A DNA stretch of 64,000 bases from Pseudozyma flocculosa PF-1 (GCF_000417875.1 NW_006920872.1:759287-823286), one strand, 5' to 3'. Counted from the first letter of the stretch, positions 9,678 to 22,479 are shown. Program-made: numbers and translations. Notes: a model not told the origin generated them from the letters alone.

Positions 9678-11489
9678 CTAGACCGTCTTGATGCGCAGGC
9701 CACGTACGACTGGCCAGCCCCGCTCGCAGAAGCCTCGGAGGTTCCACGCGCTAACGCGCTCCTGCTCGACGCCGGCTGCCGTCACTGCGAGAAGGATCCG
9801 TGCAACGTCGACGAGATAATGCCGCCGAAGGCAGAAGACGGAAGCCTTAGCGGGGGGAAAACGACAAGACGCCTCCTCTCGTTCGTATGCGAGCAACCGT
9901 CATCGGGGGACTCACCAGACTTTGCGACGATGGCCCACTTGTGCTCCGCTGCACCTTGGGGGAGCGGCAGATAGATGGACCAGAGACACCATGCCCAGCT
10001 CCACTCGCGATGTCGTCGCCGCGCCTCACCCTCGCCCACGTCGTCTGCCGAGGCTGGGCTGACGTGGCCGCAAGCTTCGAGACGCCTGCGCGATTCTTGC
10101 GCTGCTGTCGCGGCTGGCTCGAAGCTGAGTTGCGCCTGATGCCATTCGATGTCCGGTGGGAGCTGCTCGACGAAGAGGTGCGAGGCCAGCGACGGGTCCA
10201 GATCGCGGAGGAGAGCTACGTGGACGGATGCGGTGGGCGAACCTGCCGTAGAGTGGGGGACCGTGCGGGGCGAGCCTCGGCGTCAGCGCATCGATCGAAC
10301 GTTTTGCATAGAGTTGAACATCGACTCACCGTCCTGACCGACTGCATATCCCTTGACAGAGATGCTCCCATTGCGAGCCTCGACGTCTTGGTCGTCGGCC
10401 GGCTGGGTAATGGCTGAGCTGGCGCCGAGCCTCTGTAGCGGTTTCTGCCTTTGGAGCTCCTGCTTGCGGAACTGCTCGTCGTGCTGCACCCTTTCCAGCC
10501 ACTCGCGCTTCTTTTGCTCATCTTCGCTGTCGCCGCCGCCTGGTTTCGGCGGGGTGAGGATCTTGTAGTCGAGGCGCATGGGCGGGCTCTGGTTTTCGTG
10601 TTGGCTGATGGTGAGGCCAGAGAGCCACTTTACCCAGCGTGCGCCTGCATGTCCTGGGATGACGGCGCGGAGGGGGAAGCCATGCGAGGGCAGGAGGGGC
10701 TGGCCGTTGTGGGCGTAGGCGAGGATGCAGTCCTGGTTGGGGTGCATGGCGGTGGGCAGCGGGATGGAAGCGGCAAAGACTTCGTGGCGGTTGGGATCGT
10801 CGGACTCGGTGGATTGCTGCGTGCTGTGCATGTGCAGGTGCAGGCCCCTGGCCCACTCGGCGGCGTCCTGAATGGTGTGGTGTTCGGATGGCACGAGATT
10901 GTCGAGGGACTTGGCGGGGTGGTGTGCGTAGGGGTCCGGTAGGCCTGCGTGGAGGAGGGCGTCTCGGATGGAGGTGCCTGACCAGACGACGTTTGCGATT
11001 ACGCCGCTGCCCCACTGGATGCCCTGCGCCTTGTCCTGGTGCCTGAATTCGCCGCGACGGTTTCCGGCACATTCGAGGGTAGCCACGACGTGGCGTGTGG
11101 GGAGAGAGCGCTTTATCTGGGAGAGGAGGAGCTTTTGTCCCTGGAAGGTGGCGAGTGGCTGGGCGCCGCGGAGCGATGGGGAGAGGGAGAGAGAGACGGG
11201 CCAGTCGGGCGACGATGACGACTGTGCCGGGCCCGGGTAGACGAGGTCGTCGTGGTTGCGATGAAAGAGGAGGTGTGTGGGAGTGATGAGGTGCGAGGTG
11301 AGAGAGGCTGACTCGGGCTCTGCGTTTAGGGGCTGGCGTGGGCGGGGGGAGCAAGAGTCAGTCACGGTGTCGATGCGGGGGGGTGGATCCAACCTATGGG
11401 CTGCTGCAGCATTCTCTTACCTGCGTCTGGAATACGTGGAAGTGTGAGTCTTTGGGATTGCCCTGCGTGTCGAGGCTTGGGTCCGACAT
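9678..11489 (-). CDS. Sulfite oxidase-type molybdopterin oxidoreductase (no heme domain)
   Basis: Four exons: 11489-11421, 11332-10330, 10242-9916 and 9784-9678 (501 aa). The introns are 88, 87 and 131 nt. The oxidoreductase molybdopterin-binding domain is clear. LECAGNRRGEF carries the molybdenum-coordinating cysteine, preceded by a typical FLTP...RNH-like start (HLLFHRNHDD) and followed by GIQWGSGVIANVVWSG and the GFPLRAVIPGHAGARWVKWL segment. The C-terminal part is the Mo-cofactor dimerisation domain, ending with HKWAIVAKS, then SAWNLRGFCERGW. There is no cytochrome b5 domain and no FAD/NADH module, so it is not a nitrate reductase and differs from animal mitochondrial sulfite oxidase. I see no obvious mitochondrial presequence. 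A 25-residue charged insertion (EDEQKKREWLERVQ...) sits between the two domains. The electron acceptor is unknown. Confidence 0.88.
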
Positions 11490-11617
11490 GGTGAAGCTGC
11501 GAGATTGTCGAGAGGAAGGGATGATGGTGGTGGCGGTAGTGAGTGGTGGACGACGAAGAGACGTCGGCGGTGGTGGTGGGGGCCAGGGCCCAAGGTAGTG
11601 GAGGCATGGGCCGCCAT

Positions 11618-11643
11618 GTCGGAAGTCGGAAGTCGGAAGTCGG
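11618..11643. repeat. Heptanucleotide repeat (GTCGGAA)n
   Basis: About 3.7 direct copies of a 7-nt unit in a divergent promoter region. Confidence 0.8.
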
Positions 11644-12095
11644 AGGTGCGGGCAGGCGCGCGGGGTACGGGCCGGCAAGCAAGCAGGCAGGCGGGCAGGC
11701 AGGCAGGCGAGGGCTTCCATGCATCGTCTGGGCGGGAGCGAGGTTGTGGGCCCTGCCCTCGCCTGAGCCTCCTGGCTGCCTGCAGCTCGCCCTGGCGCGT
11801 GGCGTGAGGCACGACCGAGGGCGAGGGCCGGGGGCCGTGCGGGTGGGTTGGACCCCGTTCAAGGCCCTCTGTCCAGAGGCCAGGCTAGGGGACCAGCAGG
11901 CCGGGTAAGGGTGCCCCCTTTGTCGACCTCCCCGCCGGCCCGCCTCCAGCTTGGCTTGATTGCTTGTCCTCCTCGTCCGCCTCCTGCTCCCACATGCACC
12001 CGACCTAGCCTGCCTCTGGTCTCGTTACGGCTGTGCCATCTGGCCCGACTCTTGCGCTGCTGCCGCCCCCCATCAGGCCATCATCAATAACGTTG

Positions 12096-12126
12096 CACCA
12101 CCACCACCACCACCACCACCACCACC
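12096..12126 (+). repeat. Trinucleotide microsatellite (CAC)n
   Basis: About ten CAC/ACC units, 43 bases upstream of the BAR-protein start codon, so probably in its 5' UTR. Confidence 0.85.
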
Positions 12127-12168
12127 TCAGCGCCACCTCGACCGTCTCCTCCACCACCACCACCCAGC

Positions 12169-14420
12169 ATGGCTATCAAACCCAAACGTCCCCAGATCGG
12201 CAAGATCAAGCAATGGTCGTCGGGCCTCGGAGCGAAGCTCTCGGCCGCCGCGGGGGGCGCACCGATCGATCCCACCCTCAAGCAAGACCTCTACGGAGAG
12301 ATTGAGCTGCGCGGCATCGCCAACTCGAATCTCTACGCCGCAACAGAGCACTACTGGAGCTCCCTCGCAAAAAAGAAGCCCATCCCCTTTGACCCAACCT
12401 CGCTCCCCGCCGCCGCAGAGGACTCGGCCTCGATCTCGTCGGGCGCGCTCGCCCAGAAGCACGACTCGAAGCTGCTCCCCATCGAGTCCATCGGCATCGC
12501 AATGTCGTCCTACGGCGCACAGTTCCCCGACTCGTCCGCCTACGGCACCGCCCTCTCGAGCCTCGGCGAGGCCCACGTACAGCTCGGCTCCCTCCAGGCC
12601 GCCTTTGCAAAGGACACGTCCAACATCTTCCTCGCCAGGATCGCGAGGTCCAAGACCGCCATCGAGTCATTCCACGCCGCCATGAAGAAGCTCGAAGCAG
12701 CAACCACAAAGCTCGACGCAGCACAGGCAAAGGTGCAGAAGAGCAAAAAGGAAAAGCGCGACCTCGAAGAGGAGCTCCGCCTCGCAAAGGCAGCCTACGA
12801 CGAGGCCGTGTCCGACGTCGAGGCGCGCGCAGAGGCCATCCAACAATCCGAGCACGACGACCTCGACTGCCTCGAAACCTACATCCAGACACACATCGAC
12901 TACCTCGCCCAGGCACAGGCCGTCCTCGACCGCGCAAGAACCTCTGCCTCGACCTCGGGCTCGTCGTTTGCCAGCGTCGGCGGCTCCGCATCTCGACGCC
13001 CGCCGCCCGCACCTCTAAGTCGACCTCAGAGCGCCGGAGGCTCTCGACCGGCCCCCCCGGCGCTGCCTCGACGCACGTCGGCCCGCGAGCCCATGGAGCT
13101 CAACCTAAAGCGCACCAGCTCGCGCGTCACGACCGGCTCGACGGTCAGCCTGACGCCTAGCGAAATACGCCGGGTCCGAGAGGGACTTGGCAATGACAGC
13201 CGGGACCCCGCCGCCACTCCCGGCAACGACGACGACAACGATGGCGACGATGGCGACGGCCAGTCGACGGCCAAGCGCGGCGACAAGGAGAAAAAGGCGG
13301 GCCGGCTACGCATGCCCTCGTTCAGCGCCGCCAGCGGCACCGTCAGCTCCATGGCCTCGGGCATTGGCGGTACGTTTAGCCGCTCCAAGAGCTCCACCCT
13401 CTTTGGCGGCGCCTCTGGCAGCAGCCAATCGCATAGCCCGGACAAGGAAATGGGCGAGGGCGGGCCGTCGAAGTGGAGCAGCTTCATGACCCGCGGCCGC
13501 AAGGAGTCGGGTTTCCAGGACCTCGACCGCGACGACGCCCGCCGGGCGAGCCTGCGCCGCGAGGCTGACCAGGTGCACAACAAGGTCGGCTCCGAGGACG
13601 TCGACCTCGGGCTGGGCGAGGCCGACGTGGGCGACGTGCTGTCGTCGCGACGGTCCTCGACGCTCAGGCCCAGCTTCCCTCGCCGCGACTCGAGGCGCGA
13701 CAGCCTGGGCGCCGACGACGACGAATCCCCCTTTTCGCCCGCGTCGCACGGTAGGGGCCCGTTNNNNNNNNNNNNNNNNNNNNNNNNNNNNNNNNNNNNN
13801 NNNNNNNNNNNNNNNNNNNNNNNNNNNNNNNNNNNNNNNNNNNNNNCGAGAGCGGGCTGGGCATGGACGCCAATTACCTCGGTGTGGCCAGTCACGTCAC
13901 GCCGCACCTCGACGTCAACCACACGGGCCTGAGCGCCTACTCTGACGGCGGCGATCCGTTTTCGGGCGGGGGCGCCGGCATGCTCTCGCCGCAGGGGACG
14001 GGTCTGAGCACGGGCCAGTTCCACCACCATACCGACGACGACGCCGACGACCACGACGATGAGGCAGCGCTGACGGGTGGCGGGCGGCGGAGGGGCGACA
14101 CGGTGGGCAGCAACAGCGGCGGCGGATGGACGCGCAGCCTGCCGTTTGCCAACGGCAACCGCGAGTACCGCAACTTTGCGGGCGATGCTGACGAGGCGGG
14201 GCGCAGGGCGACGGGCAATGGCTCGTCGTCGTTTCCCATGGCGTCGTCGTCGGCGTCGTCGAGTGGCACCGGCGTCAGCACCGGCGCGGGCAGCAGCAGT
14301 CGGCCACCTCCGCCGCCGGTCCCGTCGAGTTCGGCATTCCTGAGCAAGGTCAAGGGCAAGCCCAAGCCGCCGCCTGTGCCGCCACCGCTGCCGACGCGGT
14401 CACTGAGCGGCCTGCCCTGA
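12169..14420 (+). CDS. BAR-domain membrane-remodelling protein (interrupted by assembly gap)
   Basis: The protein begins MAIKPKRPQIGKIKQW and is open to the gap at 13764. After the gap a low-complexity Gly/Ser/Pro tail continues to the stop at 14418-14420 in a different frame, so the gap length (83 N) is not reliable. Residues about 1-260 form a long helical BAR-type region (LGEAHVQLGSLQAAFAKDTSN, then a coiled coil rich in KKEKRDLEEELRLAK). A similar N-terminal GKIKQW start is seen in fungal BAR proteins that bind curved membranes at eisosomes or endosomes. The remainder is Ser/Pro/Arg-rich with several SRRxS-type sites, and the C-terminus has proline-rich stretches (PPPPPVP, PKPPPVPPPLP) that could bind SH3 domains. 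The exact subfamily is not recognised. Confidence 0.75.
13764..13846. other. Assembly gap (83 N)
   Basis: Run of N inside the BAR-protein gene. The coding frame differs on the two sides (position mod 3 shifts), so the true missing length is not 83 bases or an intron lies here. Confidence 0.99.
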
Positions 14421-15185
14421 GAGGACGGTGGCTGCGGGAGGGCAGGGCTCTGCGCGGTCGCTTGTGGCGGCGGCGAGGATGGGGGAAGGGGCGGAGGCTC
14501 GCACAGCAGGTAGAGGGGCGTTCTTGACGCGCTGTTTGCCACTTTTCACTGCATCTCCATGTTGCTCTGTGCAAGGGACCATCAATCTTGCATCCTCGAT
14601 AGCGCTGAACCTCAGGGATGCAAAGGTGACGGAGAGAGCGAGATACAGTGCACGGCGTGACCTCAAGACAGCAGTTGGAAGTGGCTCCTGCTTCCGCAGT
14701 CTGCCAAGCAATGCGCGTTTCGAGGTCATGTCAATGTTGACCTGGCAGGCCTATCCCCTTCATCTCCTCAAGGCTGACCTATTGGGGACAGCACAGGGCG
14801 ACGAATGCTGGAGTGGCATGGCTGCAGAGCGGCCCTGATGAGGTGGAGCCAGGTCAGGGCGCCGGTGCGGTCTGCCAGGGTCTCGGATGAACGCGTCGCG
14901 TAGACGAAGTTGGGGCGGGCTTTGGCGGGCTGGCGGCAGCTCCACTGCGCCCTGACGCCCGACCAACGCCACTCTACCTTTCCACGGCGACGTCCTCAAA
15001 CGCTGCGACAGACTTCCATCGCCGACCTCACCACCACTACTACCCGCCCTGATTCTCATTGCCGCCGTCTGCGCCAGCTTCTACGTCGGCCCACACGGCT
15101 TGCTTTCGGCAGATGCCAGCGTCGAAGCACCCCGCTACCTGGCAGCCCACACCGACCCGCCGCCTCCGCCACGACGCATCCTCTC
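14421..15185. other. Intergenic region between two co-directional genes
   Basis: 765 bp from the BAR-protein stop to the preferred MUS7 start. An in-frame ATG at 14910 would extend MUS7 upstream, but the added 92 residues are Arg/His/Pro-rich and look like translated UTR. I see no other gene. Confidence 0.5.
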
Positions 15186-18100
15186 ATGGACCCGGCGACG
15201 CACGCCCGCAAACATGAAGCCAGCACGTCCAATACCGCCCGTATGCGTGGCCTCAGGCGTGGCAGGAGCCAGGAGTCCCTCTCCCCATCGGCAGCTCGCG
15301 CGCACGCGTTTCGCCCTACGGCAGCGGCATCGCAGCGGCCAAGGTCAGCACCGTCTTCTCCACGAACCATCGACGTTCCCCGCTTCCCGGCAGCCTACAG
15401 CTCGACCGAGCGCAACCAGACACTGGCTGCTGTCTCTGCCCATCCGACATGGGCAGCGGCGATCCCCGACGCAGCCACCTTCATCCCCGAGCGAGTCGAT
15501 CAGTTCCGTCCACCGGCGGGTCCAGATTCCCACGACGAGAATGGCGCACCGAGCCCGGGACAGGAGCGCACGAGGACCACGCCGGCCAAGGGAAGCCAAA
15601 AGGATGGCATCGACGTCGTCTGCATGTCGCCAGAAGGCGCACTGCCGCATCCTGTCACATCCTTGCCAACGCAGGCGCCTCTGCCAGCCCAGCACGATGT
15701 CGACGACGTTGCCACCGACGTCCCCCCGGCCTCACCGATGGCCCCTTTGCTGCTAGCAGTCGAGGCGGTCGACGAGACTCGGCCGACGCCACCCCCAGCA
15801 TCGCCGATGCCCGCCACACCACCACTTCCGCCGATGCTGCAGTCAGAGGGTGCGGACTGCGATCCCGGGACGCCATCTCTTCCATTAGCCCTCGCAGACG
15901 CGCCGCAACACCCATCGGAGCCATCTCCTCGTCGCACGTCCTCAAGGGCTGCGGGATCGCCGCATCCTTCGCCCTGCCTATCCCCACTGCGTCTCGAATC
16001 GCTCCAACCAGACTCCGTCGGAGGCGAGGACGCCGAGTCGTTCCTCACCCTACCTCTGCCGTTTCCGTCGCCAGAGGGCTGCTCTCTCCCCCGTCGTGAA
16101 GTCGACTCCGATGCGATGTCGCCACTTCGACAGGCATCACCGCTCTCGCTGCAGCAACCGACGACACGCCAGCTTGACCCTCTCCCCGGCCAGAGCCCCG
16201 CGCCGCTGTCATGCGCTGGTCCGACCGCTCCGCTGCTGCCGCTGTTCGTCGATTCTGACTCGGACCTCTCCTCGGCGCAGGACGAAGCAGAGGCTGAGGC
16301 ATCACAGGTGGTCCTGCCCCACCAATTTTCCCGCGAGCGCTCTGCGCCAGGCTCTGGGTCGGAACCGCCCCGGCCCGTTTTGAGGACTTTAGCGTCACCC
16401 GAACTCGCTGTTGAGGGTCCTGCTGCTGGTGCTGCGCCGCGGAGCTTCTCCGGCAACTTCGCTGCCGTATCCCAAGTTCTGCTGGGGACGCCGTCCGGCC
16501 CCAGTCGCGAGGTGCGGACACCGACACCGCCCGCTCCGCCAGCTGTGGAGCTCGAGCATTCGGCCCGACCTGCACCTATCTCCTCCTCTGCTTCCTCGAC
16601 CACTGCGCAGAGGCCTGCCTCGGCAGATGACGAGGCTGTGGCCAGGGCGGCTGCCATGCTCCCGCCCTCACCACCGAGGCGCAACCTGCGCGCACGGAAG
16701 GCGCAGCAGCTCAATCCGTACACGCTCGAGGCCATACGGTATCAGCGCACGCTCGTCCGGAACAACTGGGAGGACGCGGTGGTCAGCCAGCGAGAGTGGG
16801 CCAGGCAGGAAAAGAAGAGGCTCAGCGAAGAAGCAGCTCGCGCGGCGGCCGAGGCAGGCGAGAGTCAGAGCCAGTGGCTCGAGCCGGACCCGGAAGACGA
16901 GGCGCAAGAGGAGAGCTGGGCCAGAGAAGAGGAGAGGGAGAAGAAGAGGCGAGCGCAGTCAGCTACGGGCCGGCGGCGAGATTCTCCAAGGGCGGGTGAT
17001 CGAGGCCAAGTCGCCGAGGCTGCGTCAAGAGGAGATGCGCAAACCGGAGCGGCACCATCAACTTCAAGGTCGAAGATCGCGGGCCCAACAACATCAGCTG
17101 AAAGGGCAAAGGCAACATGGGGGCCCTCGACGCGCCTCCGGCTGTCGTCAGACTCTGAGACGGAGGCAGAGGAGACCATCGCGCCACCTGCGAGGTCGTC
17201 CGGCTCCAAGGACGGGCCTCCCCGTGCCGGCAAGGCTGCCGCGCCGGCTACAAGAACGTATGCCGGGCGTGGTGCAGGCAAGGCGAAGGTTGGGCCGACT
17301 ATCGCTCCAGTCGCAGACACTCCGCAGCAGGCACGGGCTCGATCGCGCAGCGGCTCTTCGTCCGGCTCTTCGTCACCCGTCCTGGCCCCGCGCAAGCACC
17401 GACGGCTACGCTCGCTATCCAAGCCCATTGACCTCGTCAGCTCCGACACCGACCCCGGCCCGCCTGGAGTCGACTCCACGCAAGCCCCTCCATCAGCAGC
17501 GACCCCGGCAGAAGAGCGCGTGCCCGGCTCGGGCTCAGTCGCAGCTGTCCACTACCTGGACTCTTCGGCCGACGAGGACATGCCGGCGGGGCCGACGGCC
17601 AGCAGCAAGGCACGAAGCAGGCGAGGCCGGCGTCGTGCGAACGAAGGGGTCGCTTCCGACAGCGACAGCACCGACTACGAGCGCCGGTTCCGTCAGCTCA
17701 AGAAGATGATGCCCGCTGGCATGGCGCGGAAGCACATCGAGGACCTCCGTGCCATGCGGCACGGCAAGGCTTACCACTCGGATGGTCACATTTCCTCGAC
17801 GCCGACGGCGAGCGAGCAGAGCCAAGAAGAGGATGGCGACGCCACTGTCCCAGCGGCCCGATCCACACCGTCGACGAGCCCGCTCGACGCCGCAGAGCTC
17901 CGCCCAGGCCAGGCGAGAAAGAGGATGCGGCATCATTCTCCGGGAGAGGGCGACCGCGACAGACGGTTCGAGCTCTTCCCTGCCGACTCGGAGTCTGAAA
18001 GTGGACAGGCCTCCGCTTCGTCCCAGGACGGGTCGGCTTGTAGCGACTCAGACTCAGAGGTCGAGATGCTACGGCTATGGGCGGATCGGCGCCGCCCAAA

Positions 18101-21100
18101 GCAAGCTCGAGAGGCCGATGCCATCGATCGCATGCTCAGTCGCACCGACGGTGGGGGCAAGCGCCAGAAGAAGGCACGGCGCGGCGTAACTCAGGCGCGC
18201 CGGTCGCCGAAACAGCATCGCCTCGATGCTTTCGTCTCTGGGAACCTCGAGGCGGCGGGACCGGGAGACGTGCTCGCCCCTGGCAGTCACGGGGGACAAC
18301 GACCGACCTCTGACGCCAAAGCTGTTTCCACATCCGGGCTCAAGAGGAAGCGCCGGAAGGCCGATCCTAGGGTAGGCAGGACCCGCAGCACGCATCGCGG
18401 TCCGGCCGCCAGGCCTGCCAACCCTGCCGTCGTCAAGCCCAGGACCAGACCGCGGCTGGACCTTGTCAACGACGATGTGCTGTTCGACTTCCAGGTTTCG
18501 CCTGGATTGGATGACGACTCGGAAGACGGGTTCTTTTCGATGCTGGGACCCTCGCCTGCAGCTGCACGCTCATCTCCCCAGCGCGCCCCCGCGATTCAAA
18601 GGGACGAAGGCGCGGCTGATGGAGCGGTGGCGCCGCAGCAGAGGAGGGCGCGCGAAGTCGGCATATCGCCGGAGGGCAAGGCCCCTCAGCGAACGGCCTT
18701 GGAGAGCCCGCACGTTGCTCGTGGTCGCGTCTCCAATAATGCCCTCGCACACAGCCCATCGCCGCTCCGCCACCTCGACGATCCGTCTCAGTCACCGGTG
18801 CCGGTGCCGCGACCAGGATACTTGCAAGCGCGGGTGATGCCGCAGACCAAGTCACCTGGATCGGATGCGCGATCGGCAGGGGCGAACGGCGCGTCCTCTC
18901 CGAGCTCACGGCCCGCGGCGGCGGCCGACAAGCTGGACGCACAGAGGATCGAGGCAGATGCGTGGGACGACCACGAGGGGCTTCGGCTCGACTTTGGCAT
19001 ACGGCCCCCGCCTGTAGGGCTGAGCTTCGCCGACGAGACCTTCCTCGGCCGTGGGCGGCTTCACGAGCTGCTGCATCTGCCAGAGTATCTCGATGCGGCC
19101 GAGAGCGCTTTGCCGCCGAACTGGACCCGCCTCGGTGTACGGATCGGCGGCATCGAGCTCACGGCCATGATGTCGGCAGAGGAGGTGCTTGCTTCGCTGC
19201 CCGCGCTGTTCGAAGCGCTGAGCGAAGAGGGTGAGCTCGCTCGACGCGAGGGAGGAGACGCACCAGACGAGCCCTCGGGCGACGCGGCGCGGCGCAGGGG
19301 CGGATTAGAAGAGGCCTCGCGCTTCATCTGCCTCAAGCTGACGGCCGAAGCGCTCCAGCCCGAGCTCGGGCCGCAGGTCTTCCGCTTCTATCGGGCCATC
19401 ATCCACCAGGTCGATCTGCTCCTCCAGCGTCTTCGCAAGAGGGCAGATGCACCGCTTGAGCCGCTGCTCCGCTTGCTCTGGTTCCGCGTGGAGCTGTGCT
19501 GGAGGATGCTCGCAGCATGCGGCCAGGATCAAGCCGCGCTGGCCCTCGACGGCCACGAGGTCCCTACCTTTCAGGAATTGGCCAACAGCAGCAAGCTGCT
19601 CATGCTCCTGCTCCTTCGGCACGGCCTCAACAGGACCATGCGCGCGGTTAAGACCATTGCGGATGCTCTGGTGAGCGACCCGGGCGTGGACGACGGCGGC
19701 GCTCCTCGGCCGGCCGCGGTGACGAAGCTGGCCGACACGTCTGCCGAGATGTGGGTCTGCCTCATCCACCTGCTGGATCGGGCCGGCAAGGAGGACATGG
19801 GTGGCGTGCCGCTCTCCTTTTGGTCGGTCTTCGAGGCGGCCCTGACGCAGTGGCAAGGCCTCGATCCCCGCAGGAGCTCGATCATCGCGGCCGAGAGCAC
19901 GTGGTACTGCATCTTCGGCATCAGCGCCCTGTCGCACGTCTCGCCATCGACGGGCACCGCGCACTCGATCGGCCATCTCGGCGAGCACTGGCCGGTGGTC
20001 GCCAGAGCGTTGGCGGCGGTGCGGCTCCGCTTCGACGCCGCCGTCGAGTCTTCGATGTCGCTCTCGGCGCTCAACAAGCGGGACAGGTACGTGCGGGTGG
20101 TTCTGCACCGCTGCCTGGACCTCAGCGCGGCGTGGGGCTGGAAGATGGAGGGCGCCGACCTCGCCCTCTCCCGGCTCTTCGACATCTTCGACAGCCACCG
20201 GCTGACCGACCTGCCGAGCGAGAGTGACCACGACTTTCCGCGCTTCCTCCGGGATTTCGACGAGCTCGCGCTGTACCAACCGGCGGAGCGCGACGACTCG
20301 TGCTTCCACGTCTTTGTCAAGCTCGTCGCTCGGGCCAGCCGGGATCTGCGCGCTTCGGCCAGGGACCAGAGGGACGGGGACCGCAAGGTGTCGCGCCTCT
20401 TTTCGCGCATCTCGCCTGTGCGCACCATGGCCTTCACGCGCGACGACGTGCCAACGTCGGGCCAGCGGTCGATGCTGTTCAACCACTACGCCGTCGTGAT
20501 GCTCTTCCTCTTCGTCGCGCCGAGCCAGGCGGCGCAGCGGCTCCGTCAGATCAAGAGCTTCCTTCCGTTCCGGCAGGCCGATTTCGCGTCGCAGGTGGCC
20601 TGCGTGCGCGCCATGATGTACGCTGCCGCCATCTTCCGTCACCATCGCCTCGACGTCTCGCCCATCTCGGCGTGGTTTGGCGAGGTGGCGACTCTGATGA
20701 TGAAGGAGTACGAGGCGCTCGAGAAGACGACGGGCACGCAGAGCCGGCGGCCACCCGGCGCTGCGCCGCTGGCGCCCATGTTCCAAGAGGCCCGTGCCAG
20801 GCAGGTGGCGGTCCGGCGCCAGAGCGAGGTGGCGCGGCTGATTGTGGCCGTCCTGCGGTCGCTGCAGCACGTCATCGAGCACCCGACACTGTCGAGGCAC
20901 GACGATGTCGAGCTGGCGCAGCCCGTCTACCCAGACCTTAAGCTGCTGCACACCTGTGAGTGTCTAGGTGCGCCGCGCGGCGCCTCGTCGCCGACCGTCC
21001 GACCCGAGATCGTCCCAGATGTGCTGGCTGACCCTTCGCACAACTTGCTCCACCCCGCCGCCTTTCAGCCTGGACAAAGGACATCCTCGAGGCCCAGCTC

Positions 21101-22342
21101 GCCATCGATCCCGTCATCGGCCACGAGGCGCTAAAGTGCATCCAGTCGTTTCTGCTGCAGCGGAACCGGGCGGTTGCCAGCCGGGCCAGCACGGGCAAGC
21201 ACGCCCCGGCCACCTCAAACGAGAGCCAGGACAGCTTTGCCGACCTCTTTGACGACGCCGGATTCGACTTTGACGATCCGACCCTGGACAACCTGCTGGG
21301 CGCGCAGCCGGCCGGCGATGGTCCAACGGTCGAAGCGGCGGCCCCACCGCCATCGCCATCGACGTCGATCAAGGCCATGGACAGGGAGTTCGCCGACTAC
21401 GCGATCGACGTCATCTCGCCGGCCCTCTTCCGCCTGGTATCGAACATCTACCATCCAGACCGTCGCGCCGAGGGCCTTGTCATCTCGCTCGGAGTCACGG
21501 AACGCCTGACGGCCGTGGCCGAGGGAGGCAGGAGCGACCGGCGCAATCGCCTCGACCGGATCGTCAAGGACGCCGAGCGGCGCCGGTACCTCGAGGCCGT
21601 CGTCGACTGCTGGGCCGGGTGCGCACACGTGCTGATTCAGAATGGGCTTCGGAGCTGGACGAGCTATCTGACGTACGGCAACGAGTCGTGGAAGCGCATC
21701 GACGATCCGGTCGGCAAGCGCGACGTGGGGCTGCGCTTCCTGCTCAACGTGCTGGTCCTGGACCCGGCCGCGTTTGGCGAGCACGAGGCCGAGTTCATGG
21801 CCATGTGGTGTCACTCGGCCGTGGCGAGGGTGCTGAGCGTCCAGCACAATTTCACCGTCGCGCTCTGCAAGGTGGCCTCGGGTAGCGTCCTGTGCCGGGG
21901 CTGGAAGGACAAGCTGCTCGACGGCTCTGCATCGTCAGCTGCGGCATCGGTCCACCCGACCAGTCTGAGCGACGACGCCGACGCAGGTGAGCCGGCGCTC
22001 AGGCTGCAAGACTTCCAGGCGATCCGGGCCGATCTGGTCGCGACGACGCTGGCCAATATTTCGGCCGACGCCGAGCGCACCGACGCCGAAGCGGCGAGGC
22101 GGCGTCCGATGCTGTTCGCGTGCCTCTCTGCGCTGCTATCGGCGCTGCGCCTCTACCTCGAGGACACGCCGGGAGAGGCAAAGGAGAGGCAGGCCTACCT
22201 CGACTTCTGCCGCGGCGTGGTGCGCGAGGTGCAGGCGCGCATCGGCGGCACGTTGCTGCGGGGCGTGGGGAGCGAGGTGAGTCTAACGGTGGCCGCGCTG
22301 GAGCGGCAGCAAAGCGCCACGGTCCCGATCGTGCCGCAGTAG
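15186..22342 (+). CDS. MUS7: MUS7/MMS22-family DNA replication-repair protein
   Basis: Two exons, 15186-20955 and 21069-22342 (2347 aa); the 113-nt intron joins in frame as LLHT-SWTKDILEAQ. The first ~1200 residues are disordered and rich in Ser/Pro with acidic patches and basic KRxR clusters. The folded C-terminal half starts near FGIRPPPVGLSFADETFLGRG and continues through helical repeats to IDPVIGHEALKCIQSF, an acidic SFADLFDDAGFDFDDP motif and a final alpha-helical domain. This order matches the fungal Mus7/MMS22 family, the scaffold of the Rtt107-Mms22-Rtt101 (Brc1-Mus7) pathway that protects stalled replication forks. The ATG at 15186 is preferred because the frame upstream looks like UTR. 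A 548-codon open frame on the other strand inside exon 1 is a shadow. Confidence 0.85.
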
Positions 22343-22479
22343 GGCGGCGGCAATCGCGGCGACCGAGTAGAGGGGCGGGGCGGTCAGGCAAGCAGTCGAG
22401 GTGGATTGGGCGCAGAACGTAGTGTTGCGGACGGGCGATGTACAAATACACGGTTTGGCTAGACAGGCAGATAGAGGCC

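Larger units (their letters stand above)
11490..12168. promoter_or_regulatory. Divergent intergenic region with three microsatellites
   Basis: 679 bp between the sulfite oxidase-like and BAR-protein starts. It holds a (GTCGGAA)n repeat at about 11618-11643, a GCAG/GGCA-rich stretch at about 11675-11711 and a (CAC)n run just before the BAR-protein ATG. I see no gene. Confidence 0.5.

Noticed and set aside
14910..15185. Upstream ATG extending MUS7 by 92 residues
   Set aside because: The added segment reads as Arg/His/Thr/Pro UTR-like sequence with no conservation expected; a Met at 15186 is more plausible. It cannot be excluded without transcript data.
19305..20951. 548-codon open frame on the minus strand within MUS7
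   Set aside because: It is antisense to the conserved MUS7 helical region, rich in Arg/His/Gly with no domain; high-GC genes produce such shadow frames.
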